From an uncultured Chthonomonas sp. (GTDB lineage Bacteria; Armatimonadota; Chthonomonadetes; Chthonomonadales; Chthonomonadaceae), in contig CAIJLM010000263.1 of NCBI GenBank assembly GCA_903821495.1, forward strand, positions 1 to 35,090: a stretch of 35,090 nt of DNA, read 5' to 3'. Positions 25,168-32,449 of this stretch are shown here, piece after piece. The notes under the pieces are model-generated. The model worked only from the letters and a program-made list of their open reading frames with translations. It searched no databases and was not told where the DNA came from. A program made the position numbers and the translations under genes. Within the stretch, counting starts at the first letter, position 1, and each line of letters begins with the position of its first letter.

Positions 25168-25198
25168 ATTATAGCCCCTGCTACGCCATATCGCGCAA
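25168..25198 (-). promoter_or_regulatory. Promoter of the permease / pseudopilin-like / yyaL operon
   Basis: On the minus strand a perfect TATAAT lies at 25173-25168, with TTGCGC at 25198-25193 upstream. The spacing is 19 bases and the -35 is weak (three of six). Transcription would start near 25160, about 30 bases before the permease ATG. Confidence 0.45.
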
Positions 25199-25228
25199 TA
25201 GCCTTCGCAATGTAAGAGGTGCGCGGGG

Positions 25229-25777
25229 CTACTCTACATACATGGTAGCGAGAGGTTTGCGGAACCCGGGTGGCTGAACGTAGTTCACCCACTGCTGCTG
25301 CTCTTTGGGGGTGAGAGTGTCGAAAACCTGCTGTTCCGCCCGGGTCTTCCACTCGTCCAACTCATGCGCGACTTTGGAAGTAGGGGACATAAAAGCGGGC
25401 GCGCCCGCTGTACGGCTTCCACTCTCCTGTTTCCACTCCTGAAGCGCCTCATCCAAGCGCGTTTCCGTACGCCGTTGAAGGTCTCCCAACACCTCCTCCG
25501 CCTTGCGCCGCACTTCGGGTCGCAACTGTAGCCTCGTCGCGACCTCCTCATCCGCCAGCGACAAAATCCCTTTTTTAAGACGCGCTATCCTATTGGCTTC
25601 TTCAAAACGCTTCGCCGTCTCTGCATCGTATTCGTAGTACCCCGCTTCATGCGCTCTGGTTTGGGCTTGCGCCGTAGAGCGCGTACTCGCCTGCCATGGC
25701 GAAATACGAAACACGACGAAGGTTCCCGCCATGAAGAGGGTTGTCGTAAGGAATGGGTTGTAAAGCGTCTTTCTCAT
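25229..25777 (-). CDS. Small exported helical protein, Spy/CpxP-like
   Basis: The start at 25777 (MRKTLYNPF) is preferred over 25804: GGGAG lies about ten bases upstream and the signal sequence then begins at once (NPFLTTTLFMAGTFVVFRI). The 182-residue protein continues with a charged helical region: TAKRFEEANRIARLKKGILSLADEEVATRLQLRPEVRRKAEEVLG, then a Gln/Glu/Lys-rich stretch, and near the C-terminus DTLTPKEQQQWVNYV. A 'L...P..r......' helix pair with an LTPxEQ element recalls the Spy/CpxP (LTXXQ) family of periplasmic chaperone-like and metal-sensing proteins. The match is weak and the function open. It is divergent from the CRTAC/ASPIC gene, with a shared 237-base upstream region. Confidence 0.6.
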   Translation of the reverse strand: MRKTLYNPFLTTTLFMAGTFVVFRISPWQASTRSTAQAQTRAHEAGYYEYDAETAKRFEEANRIARLKKGILSLADEEVATRLQLRPEVRRKAEEVLGDLQRRTETRLDEALQEWKQESGSRTAGAPAFMSPTSKVAHELDEWKTRAEQQVFDTLTPKEQQQWVNYVQPPGFRKPLATMYVE

Positions 25778-26014
25778 TGAACAGTGTCTCCCTGTTTTTA
25801 TCAACCTAGATTATTCTGCCTATATTTGGCGGTCTCTTCTCCACTCTGTTACTCAAAAGACGAGGCAGGGCGCGGCAAGTTTCGGCAGATTTACAAAAAA
25901 CATTTGGAATGTCGGGATTGCGCTCTCCTTATCGCGCAGAGGGTGGGGAGAATCGTAGGGGCGTGTAGAATAGTAACACGCAACCCAACTCTTGTTCTGG
26001 AAGGAGGCGTAACC

Positions 26015-27703
26015 ATGTCGGCGAAAAGCGTAGCGCCCGCCCGCCTCTGCGCTCTCTTATCTCTTATCATAGCGTCGCTTCTGTTGTTGAGCGGGGGGTG
26101 TTCGCGCCCCGCGCCTGTCTCCCCGCCCCCAACTGATGGCGCTACTTCGGCGACAGCGGATGGCGGCGTTCGCTTTGTGAATGTCGCCGCCAACGCAGGG
26201 CTAAAGTATCGCTGGGAAGCCCCCGCCCGCCGCCCTCTTACCATCCTGGATAGTATTGGGAACGGTTGCGCTTTCCTCGATTACAACAACGACGGAAACC
26301 TCGATATTCTGCTCGTCGGCTCCAAACTCGCGCTCTATCAGGGAGATGGCAAGGGCAAGTTTAAGGATGTCACCGTGCAAGCGGGACTCGCGAACCTTAG
26401 CGGACATCTCCTCGGTTGCGCCGTGGGGGACTACGACAACGACGGCTACCCCGACCTCTACATCAGCGGCTACCATACGGGGCTACTTCTGCACAACGTA
26501 GGCGGTCAGCGATTCGAGGATGTCACTCGCGCCGCAGGAGTACAACCGCAGTCATGGGGAACCTCCGCCGCCTTCGGCGATATAGATGGCGACGGCAAAC
26601 TCGACCTCTATGTTGGCAACTATGTACGTTTCGACTCCTCCTCTCAACAACTCTGCAAAACCAACGCGGTCGATACCAGTTGTCCGCCGGGAATCTACGA
26701 TGGCGCGCCGGGGCGGCTCTACCGTAATCTTGGCGGAGGGCGCTTCACGGATGCGACTCGCGCATGGGGCTTACAGGCTTCGCTCGGAAAAACGCTAGGA
26801 GCTGTATTTGCAGACTTCGATGGCTCTGGGCGGCAGAGCCTCGCCCTCGCGAATGACGAGGTTCCCGGCGAACTGTATCTGAATAGGGGCGGCTCTTTTG
26901 TGAATATCGGAGCGACTTCGGGGCTTGCCTACTCCAACGTGGGGCAACCGCAGGCGGGGATGGGACAGGATTGGGGGGATTATGACAACGACGGCAGACT
27001 CGACCTTACGGTGATGACCTTCTCCTCCGAACTCAAGCCCGTCTATCATAACGAGGGAAACCGTCTTTTTACGGACAACTCGAACCAGTTGGGGCTTTCA
27101 AACGTAACGATTCCGTATGTCGCTTTTGGCGTGAAGTGGCTGGATGCGGATAACGATGGCTGGCTCGATTTGATGATAACTAACGGGCATACCTCCGATA
27201 ATATCGCCGAAACGGGGCAAGCCTACACCTACCGCGAGCCTACGCTCTTCCTGAAAAATGAGAAGGGAACTCGTTTTAATCGCGTCTCGCTTCCCGATTT
27301 AGACCGCCCCATTGTCGGGCGGGGACTCGCTATCGGCGACTACGACAACGACGGACGTATGGACGCGCTCATCGTGGATTCGGAGGGCGAAGTCGTTCTT
27401 CTGCACAACGAAACGCCAAAAGCGGGACACTGGCTCGCCCTGCGACTTATTGGCGCGACAGGAAACCGAGACGGCTACGGCGCGGAGGTGACGCTTGAGA
27501 CCGCGACGCGAAAAATCACGCGCCACTGCCACGCGGACGGCTCCTACCTCTCTAGTAGCGACCCGCGTGTTCATTTCGGCTTGGGCGCGGAGGCGGAGGC
27601 GAAAAAAATAGTGATACGCTGGACGAACGGCAAAACGCAGACCCTTGGAAACGTCAAGGCGGACGCTATTCTCATCGTCAAAGAGGGAGTCTCTACGAAA
27701 TGA
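26015..27703 (+). CDS. CRTAC/ASPIC-UnbV lipoprotein with FG-GAP (VCBS) repeats
   Basis: The start at 26015 follows AAGGAGG (26001-26007), eight bases upstream. The 562-residue protein begins with a signal peptide ending LLLLSGGC; Cys29 is the likely lipidation site, though the lipobox is imperfect. About seven FG-GAP/VCBS blades follow, each with a calcium-loop: DYNNDGNLDI, DYDNDGYPDL, DIDGDGKLDL, DFDGSGRQSL, DYDNDGRLDL, DADNDGWLDL and DYDNDGRMDA. These build a seven-bladed beta-propeller. The last 95 residues are an ASPIC/UnbV domain (HWLALRLIGATGNRDGYGAEV ... VHFGLG ... IRWTNGKTQTL), as in CRTAC1-type proteins. Surface binding or adhesion is likely, but the ligand is unknown. Its TGA stop overlaps the ATG of the TPR gene by four bases. 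Confidence 0.92.
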   Translation: MSAKSVAPARLCALLSLIIASLLLLSGGCSRPAPVSPPPTDGATSATADGGVRFVNVAANAGLKYRWEAPARRPLTILDSIGNGCAFLDYNNDGNLDILLVGSKLALYQGDGKGKFKDVTVQAGLANLSGHLLGCAVGDYDNDGYPDLYISGYHTGLLLHNVGGQRFEDVTRAAGVQPQSWGTSAAFGDIDGDGKLDLYVGNYVRFDSSSQQLCKTNAVDTSCPPGIYDGAPGRLYRNLGGGRFTDATRAWGLQASLGKTLGAVFADFDGSGRQSLALANDEVPGELYLNRGGSFVNIGATSGLAYSNVGQPQAGMGQDWGDYDNDGRLDLTVMTFSSELKPVYHNEGNRLFTDNSNQLGLSNVTIPYVAFGVKWLDADNDGWLDLMITNGHTSDNIAETGQAYTYREPTLFLKNEKGTRFNRVSLPDLDRPIVGRGLAIGDYDNDGRMDALIVDSEGEVVLLHNETPKAGHWLALRLIGATGNRDGYGAEVTLETATRKITRHCHADGSYLSSSDPRVHFGLGAEAEAKKIVIRWTNGKTQTLGNVKADAILIVKEGVSTK

Positions 27704-28890
27704 AACGCCCGCTTCTACTGGTCTCAACTCTTGCGGTTCTCGCCACTGTGTGGGGTGTTACGATAGCGCGTGACCGCCAGTTTCGCAGTTGGATAGCCAC
27801 CGCGCCACGTAACGAGGCGGAGGCTTATGTCGCCTCGCATCCCGACCAGCCCGACGCGCTACTGCGCCTCGCTTTTCTGCTTCGTAGCGCGGGAGAGCGA
27901 GAGGCGGCGGAGAGACGGGCGCGTCACGCTGTAGAGGTTGCGCCGAGCGATGAGCGATGCTGGGTGGAGTATTCACGGGCGGCAAGCGACGACAAAGAGG
28001 CGATACGGGGACTGGAAGGCTTCTTGAAACTACAGGCGGATAGCGCTCCCGTTCGGGCGGAGTTGGCGCGGCGCTACCTCTTGGCGGGAGACGTTTCCAC
28101 TACGCGACCGCTTATCGAAAAGGCGCTACAGGCTTCGCCCGAATCGCCGGACGCGAACCGGGTGCAGGGCGACCTCTTCTCGGTGTTGCGCCAACTGCCC
28201 GACGCGGAGAAGGCGTATCGCAAATCGCTCGCCCTGCACGACGACAACGAGACCCGCCTCGCCCTCGCTCGAACGCTCATTCCCCTGCAACGCTACGCCG
28301 AGATAGCGGGGCTATGCGCCCCCGTTGTAAAGGCGGGCGTTTCCTCCGAAATCTCGCAGGAACAGCGCGCTGAGGCGCTCGTCTACACCGCTGGCGGTAG
28401 GCTCTACGCCCCCCTAACTCCGCAGGAGATAGAGGGGCTACAGGCGCAGTTGCGAGAGGCGGATTCGCTCTCCAACGCGCTTCACGCAGAGGAGAGGTTT
28501 CTCGCGCCCTACTTTCTGGGGGAGAGTTTTCTGCGCTCTGGCAGACCAAAGGAGGCGATAGAGCCTCTGGAGCGAAGCGTTAAACGGAACCCGATGTTTC
28601 CGGGAAGTCTCTTTTCGCTTTCAAGGGCGTACCGCCTCGCCGGAGAGAGCGCGAAGGCGGATAGCGCTACCGTCCGTCATGCGCGTATTAGCCGCCTTCT
28701 AGGAGAGTTGGAGATGTATAGCAATCGCCTGACGCAGAAGCCGGACGATGCGGAAGCCATGCTACGCCTTGCGGGAACCTTCGAGGAGATGGGGAACAAG
28801 GGGCAAGCCATCTCCCTCTATCGAAAACTGGCGGCGCAAGAAAAATACGCGGATACGGCTCAGAAGCGGCTCAAGGCGCTGTTGCAGTGA
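27700..28890 (+). CDS. Membrane-anchored TPR protein, partner of the ASPIC lipoprotein
   Basis: A 396-residue protein with an N-terminal hydrophobic segment (LLLVSTLAVLATVWGVTIA), either an uncleaved anchor or a signal peptide, followed by tandem tetratricopeptide repeats over almost the whole length. Clear units include PDALLRLAFLLRSAGEREAAERRARHAVEVAPSD, ANRVQGDLFSVLRQLPDAEKAYRKSLALHDDN, APYFLGESFLRSGRPKEAIEPLERSVKRNP and AEAMLRLAGTFEEMGNKGQAISLYRKLA. TPRs mediate protein binding. The ATG overlaps the stop of the CRTAC/ASPIC gene (ATGA), so the two are translationally coupled and probably work together in the periplasm or at the outer membrane. I recall ASPIC and TPR genes or domains being joined in other phyla, which supports the pairing. 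Confidence 0.88.
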   Translation: MKRPLLLVSTLAVLATVWGVTIARDRQFRSWIATAPRNEAEAYVASHPDQPDALLRLAFLLRSAGEREAAERRARHAVEVAPSDERCWVEYSRAASDDKEAIRGLEGFLKLQADSAPVRAELARRYLLAGDVSTTRPLIEKALQASPESPDANRVQGDLFSVLRQLPDAEKAYRKSLALHDDNETRLALARTLIPLQRYAEIAGLCAPVVKAGVSSEISQEQRAEALVYTAGGRLYAPLTPQEIEGLQAQLREADSLSNALHAEERFLAPYFLGESFLRSGRPKEAIEPLERSVKRNPMFPGSLFSLSRAYRLAGESAKADSATVRHARISRLLGELEMYSNRLTQKPDDAEAMLRLAGTFEEMGNKGQAISLYRKLAAQEKYADTAQKRLKALLQ

Positions 28891-28904
28891 GCGGCGCTGT
28901 TTTC

Positions 28905-29369
28905 CTACTCCAAACAGCCCAACATAGAGGCGATATAGGTAATTTGCCCCTGATGGTACGTCATATTCCAGTAGGGAAACGCGAGTATCTCCGCAAGCGA
29001 AGACTTGCCCCAAGGCAGGTCTACCTCCGCCTCTAACTCGTCATCGGGAAACGCGCCGATAACTGCGACTGCTTTGCGCGTATTCTCTTCCAGAAGGGCT
29101 TTGAGGCTCTCCCAATCCAGCGCGGAGACCTCCGCTTTTGCACTCAGAAAACTCTCAAAACCGCCGGAGGGCCATACACGAGTTTGAATGAGCGTTACGG
29201 TGTATCCGTTCAAGACAGCGCACTCAGCCACTTGGTCGAGGGCGGTTCTGCTCTTGGCTTCCGGACTCCATGCGCGTCTGTCTTCGGGGAGGCGGAGGTA
29301 GGCGGTTACGAGTTCCGCGGCGGCTTTGGTGGCAGACGTAGCCAAAAAGGTTTGGAGGGTGAGAGACAT
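28905..29369 (-). CDS. DinB-like four-helix protein
   Basis: The start at 29369 (MSLTLQTFLATSATKAAAEL) is chosen because AAGGAG lies seven bases upstream; an upstream in-frame ATG at 29489 has no ribosome binding site and adds a non-conserved tail. The 154-residue protein has the DinB-superfamily pattern: a first helix, SRTALDQVAECAVLNGYTV in the second, a long third region WESLKALLEENTRKAVAVIGAFPDDELEAEVDLPWG, and FPYWNMTYHQGQITYIASMLG in the last. YHQGQI carries the His that normally binds the metal with two others; the usual first His (in 'h...e') is replaced, so metal binding is uncertain. Many such proteins are thiol- or metal-dependent transferases. The reaction is unknown. Confidence 0.75.
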   Translation of the reverse strand: MSLTLQTFLATSATKAAAELVTAYLRLPEDRRAWSPEAKSRTALDQVAECAVLNGYTVTLIQTRVWPSGGFESFLSAKAEVSALDWESLKALLEENTRKAVAVIGAFPDDELEAEVDLPWGKSSLAEILAFPYWNMTYHQGQITYIASMLGCLE

Positions 29370-29548
29370 TAAGAGGCTCCTTCGTAGGTAGTTGGTGAGC
29401 GTCCGCAACTGCTCTGCGTTCGCATCCACTACAGTATACGAAGAAGCCTCTTGAAAAGTGGCGCTACTACGAGAAAAAAATACACTCATTTTTGTTTTTA
29501 TAAGAGAGAAAGCGCCCCGAACTCAGACGCGCCAACTTGTGATAGATA
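29370..29548 (-). promoter_or_regulatory. Upstream region of the DinB-like gene
   Basis: The 179-base gap contains a TATACT on the minus strand at 29438-29433, about 65 bases before the DinB-like start, suitable as a -10; the -35 region is weak. An A/T-rich stretch lies at 29474-29504. No further gene is seen. Confidence 0.35.
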
Positions 29549-30136
29549 CTAAGCATAGAAGGCGATGTTGCGCCATACAGTGCGCCAAACGCCCCCCTCC
29601 TTGCGAAGCATATAGGTTCCAGCGGCTCCATGAGGCGTAGGTCCGAAGTGAAAACGCACTACAACGCGGTTTCCGTCTTGGGAGTAGCCCGGAAGACCGA
29701 CAGCCGCCCAACCGCAGGCTTTGGGATGCCTCTTCTCGAACGTTCGCCACGATGTGTCAAGCGAGGGGACAAGAACAATCTCCGTGTGAACAGGCTTGAA
29801 ATCGGTCAAACTAATGGGAGCGGAGTTGCGTCTCATCAGGCTCTGACGAATATCGACGGTTATCTCTTGCGCTTGGCTCTCCGTCAACTCGCCGTTCATC
29901 TGCTCCTCGTCAAATAGTCCGCTCGTCTTATTCTCCAAAGCGATTTGAGGCTGACCTTTCTCGAAATCGAAGAGGCTACTTCCGTACTCTTTATGCGTCC
30001 GCAAGTCCAGAAGCAGGGTCTCCCAGACCCTCCTATCCTCTTCCGTTACCTGCCGCTCTTTGTCCCACTGTTGCGCTTTAATGCGGTCTCGCTCGCTCTC
30101 TTTCTGGAACAGCGCGTCCCACTCGCGCTGCGCCAC
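29549..30136 (-). pseudogene. Downstream part of the frameshifted ankyrin gene (coiled coil plus C-terminal beta domain)
   Basis: This frame gives up to 195 residues starting from a GTG at 30136. It opens with a charged helical segment (QREWDALFQKESERDRIKAQQWDKERQ), continues with a Glu/Asp-rich stretch, and ends in a compact beta-rich domain: SWRTFEKRHPKACGWAAVGLPGYSQDGNRVVVRFHFG and then GAAGTYMLRKEGGVWRTVW. That end resembles secreted domains of the 'vgFs.dg..Alvyv......aG.gyy.l.k..g.Wk' kind seen in several phyla. There is no signal peptide of its own. The frame lies -1 to the ankyrin gene and is open for 51 bases before the GTG. It is more likely the severed C-terminus of that gene than an independent protein. 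Confidence 0.6.
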
Positions 30137-30900
30137 ATCCCGCTCTTTTTGCAGACTGTAAGACGACGCGCCTTGCCGCCGGCTTTCCTAAGTAGCGCCG
30201 CTTTCTCTACGTTATCTGACATAACGGAGTATTTGTACGGCAAAAGGGCGTATTCTAGCGGAGTGAACCCAAAGTGGCGCGAATTCACGTTCGCCCCGCG
30301 CTTCAGAAGCAGTTTCACGGTTGCCGCATCCGCCGTTTGAACCGCCATGAAGAGCGGCGACTGGCTTCCCTTATTGACATCAGCCCCATTATCTAACAGG
30401 AGTTGAATAGTCTCTCGCTGAGACCCATTGGCGGCGAAAACGAGCGCGGTATCGCCAGAGGCGTTCAAGGCGTTTGGGTTCGCGCCTCGCGCCAAGAAAA
30501 GGCGAACGAGGGCGGTATGATAAGAGGTGACGGCTTCCATCAGAGGCGTGTGGTCGTACTCCCCGCCATCGTTTACATTGGCTCCTTTTTGAAGCAGTAG
30601 ACGCGCCATGCCTATATCGCCCCTCTTCGTCGCAAGCATGAGGGCGGTGTTTCCCAGATAGGGCTTACGAGCGTCGGGAGCGTCGGTGGAGAGCGGTTTG
30701 GGGAGAAGTATCTCTCGCGTATTGGGGTTGGCTCCCTGCCCCAAGAGTCTTTTCGCGCCCTCTTTATCGCCACGCTTCACGGCGGCGAGCAGGGCGGAGT
30801 TCCGCTCTTGCGGCGGCGAGCCGAAAGCCGATAAGGACGATAGGAGAGCGAGCGAAATCAGCCCCACTGCAAGGTATCTTCTCCCTATTTCTCGGCGCAT
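30046..30900 (-). CDS. Exported ankyrin-repeat protein, probably frameshifted near its end
   Basis: The 284-residue product begins with a signal peptide (YLAVGLISLALLSSLSAFGS) after a GAGGAGG ribosome binding site. It then carries five good ankyrin repeats and a sixth degenerate one, e.g. GNTALMLATKRGDIGMARLLLQKGANVN, DHTPLMEAVTSYHTALVRLFLARGANPN, GDTALVFAANGSQRETIQLLLDNGADVN and SPLFMAVQTADAATVKLLLKRGANVN. After the last repeat (LLRKAGGKA) the sequence turns into low-quality Arg/Ser/Lys-rich text to the stop at 30046. A run of five A at 30150-30146 on this strand is a likely slip: one more A would join the repeats to the frame at 29549-30136, giving an exported protein of about 450 residues with ankyrin, coiled-coil and beta-domain parts. 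Confidence 0.85.
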   Translation of the reverse strand: MRREIGRRYLAVGLISLALLSSLSAFGSPPQERNSALLAAVKRGDKEGAKRLLGQGANPNTREILLPKPLSTDAPDARKPYLGNTALMLATKRGDIGMARLLLQKGANVNDGGEYDHTPLMEAVTSYHTALVRLFLARGANPNALNASGDTALVFAANGSQRETIQLLLDNGADVNKGSQSPLFMAVQTADAATVKLLLKRGANVNSRHFGFTPLEYALLPYKYSVMSDNVEKAALLRKAGGKARRLTVCKKSGMWRSASGTRCSRKRASETALKRNSGTKSGR

Positions 30901-30923
30901 GGCATCCTCCTCATCCGATACTA

Positions 30924-30960
30924 CTCTAGCCCCTCTCCCAATGTGGGGGAAGGGCTAGAG
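30924..30960. repeat. GC-rich palindromic element C
   Basis: CTCTAGCCC (30924-30932) pairs with GGGCTAGAG (30952-30960), and the stem continues inward by about six pairs with one mismatch and one G-T to a five-base loop. It lies between the beta-helix gene and the ankyrin gene. No U-tract follows. The CCCCTCTCCC core is shared with the elements at 10505 and 14646. Confidence 0.5.
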
Positions 30961-31047
30961 ATTAACTTGTGACCACCGTCTCTTCTGAGGCGGGAGATTA
31001 GTAGGGGATGTAGAGCTACTTCAGCCTCCATCCAGAGGTGAAATAGC

Positions 31048-32394
31048 CTACTCTCTCAAGTTCGTGACGTGGTTATTGGAGACTTTCCATGTCTTTGCGA
31101 AGTTCGGGTCTGACGGCAAGACGATTCCACGAATGTTCGGCGGCGTAGGTCGGTCATCGTAGACCATATTGCCAGAGAAAACGCCGTTCGCGTAGTTTTT
31201 GACATGGATGACCGTCGGGTACTTAGGGTCTACCTTCTCATCGGTGACGCAGTTGCGGAAGATATTATTGGAGATATTCCCTCCTATCACGCTCAACATC
31301 ATCCCTATCTCTGTGGTTCCTTGAATGAGGTTGCTTGTCACAACCTGCCCCTCTCCCTCAACCCATAGCCCGCGTTCTGAGTTCACAATGCGGTTTCCCG
31401 TTACTACGGAGTTCTTGCCATTCACTCTGATTCCCTCGTGCGCGCCAGTGATGACATTTCCTGTTACGGTAATATCGTAACATTTCGGTCCCATGTGAAC
31501 GCCTACAGAGCCTTTAATCGCGGGAGTAATGGAGTCTATGGTGTTGCCTGAGACTACGACGGCGTGCGCCGACTTGGTAATGTCTATCCCGCTATTCGCC
31601 TTCTCAAATGAGTTCCCGACAATAGAGACATCCTCTGCATCGCCGTCCATGGTGTTCGGTTCAAGGTCGACGCTCGCCGCCGATAGGGGGTCGCCCGTGA
31701 AGTAACAGCCCGTGATACGAATGTGTCTCCCGCCCGTCACCGAGATATTGTTGCGCATATTGCGCTCCAACGAGACGCCGGATATCAGAATGTCGGAGGG
31801 GAATATCTTCGCTGTGGCATCGGCTCCCGCAGAGCCGATGTAGATTCCATCGCCAAGAAGACTGTGCTTCTCGCTATTCGTAGGCATATTCTTAATCACC
31901 ATATCTTTAATGGTGATATGGCGCGAACTGCCTCGAATAATAATTCCTCCCAGCGTTCCAGTCGGGTTTTTATCGTATTCGCCATCTATCTGCCCGCCCT
32001 GAATGGTGATATTCGATTTGCTCTTAATCGTAAACAGAGCTTTTCCCTTCTCTATGCTTCGGAACTTGAGCAGGGCGGCGTTTGAGAGCGTTATCTTTTG
32101 ATTGTCCTCAAGGTTGATAGGTCCTGTAATGACATAGTCTCCCTTAGGCACAAAGATATCTGAGGAGGCGTTCACCGCTTTTTGGAAGGCGGCGGTGTCA
32201 TCGGTGTTTCCGTCGCCTTTCGCTCCAAAAGCGCGAACCGATACTGTCTCCATGTTGTTCTCTTTTTGCCCGCGGGCGGAAGCCGGTTGCGGCATCGTCG
32301 CGTAGAGGAAAACTCCCCATAGCGCCAAGCCCGCTAACGATACACGCCCTCCGGTTTGGAGACGACTTTTGTTCAACCATCTTTCAGTGTTCAT
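31048..32394 (-). CDS. Secreted right-handed beta-helix protein (pectate-lyase-3 type)
   Basis: A 448-residue protein with an N-terminal signal or anchor region (GGRVSLAGLALWGVFLYATMPQPASARG). Next comes VSVRAFGAKGDGNTDDTAAFQKAVNA, the hallmark opening of pectate-lyase-3/GH28-type beta-helices and tailspike-like proteins. About ten parallel-helix coils follow with Ile/Val/Asn ladders, e.g. NITIQGGQIDG, HIRITGCYFTG, DVSIVGNSFEKANSGIDI, AVVVSGNTIDSI, YDITVTGNVITGAHEGIRV and SVVTGNRIVNSERGLWV. Proteins of this type bind, cut or epimerise polysaccharides; catalytic residues cannot be assigned from this layout. It is next to an O-antigen-ligase-like gene and a flippase gene, so an extracellular polysaccharide lyase, hydrolase or epimerase role is plausible. 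A 7-bp hairpin lies just upstream at 32420-32436. Confidence 0.88.
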   Translation of the reverse strand: MNTERWLNKSRLQTGGRVSLAGLALWGVFLYATMPQPASARGQKENNMETVSVRAFGAKGDGNTDDTAAFQKAVNASSDIFVPKGDYVITGPINLEDNQKITLSNAALLKFRSIEKGKALFTIKSKSNITIQGGQIDGEYDKNPTGTLGGIIIRGSSRHITIKDMVIKNMPTNSEKHSLLGDGIYIGSAGADATAKIFPSDILISGVSLERNMRNNISVTGGRHIRITGCYFTGDPLSAASVDLEPNTMDGDAEDVSIVGNSFEKANSGIDITKSAHAVVVSGNTIDSITPAIKGSVGVHMGPKCYDITVTGNVITGAHEGIRVNGKNSVVTGNRIVNSERGLWVEGEGQVVTSNLIQGTTEIGMMLSVIGGNISNNIFRNCVTDEKVDPKYPTVIHVKNYANGVFSGNMVYDDRPTPPNIRGIVLPSDPNFAKTWKVSNNHVTNLRE

Positions 32395-32419
32395 ATCGCT
32401 ACCTTATGCATCTTTCTGG

Positions 32420-32436
32420 AAGAGAGGGTCTCTCTT
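32420..32436. other. Short hairpin upstream of the beta-helix gene
   Basis: AAGAGAG and CTCTCTT form a perfect 7-bp stem around a three-base loop, in the 55-base gap between the polymerase-like and beta-helix genes. There is no U-tract, so at most it attenuates or stabilises the mRNA. Confidence 0.3.
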
Positions 32437-32449
32437 CGTTTTCTACAGT

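Noticed and set aside
25130-25228. Possible tRNA or small RNA between the permease and the Spy-like gene
   Set aside because: No cloverleaf or conserved tRNA arms; the region is explained by the operon promoter.
26250-27380. Recurrent GACAACGACGG-like segments as DNA repeats
   Set aside because: They encode the calcium loops of FG-GAP blades in one frame; the repetition is at protein level, not a CRISPR or mobile repeat.
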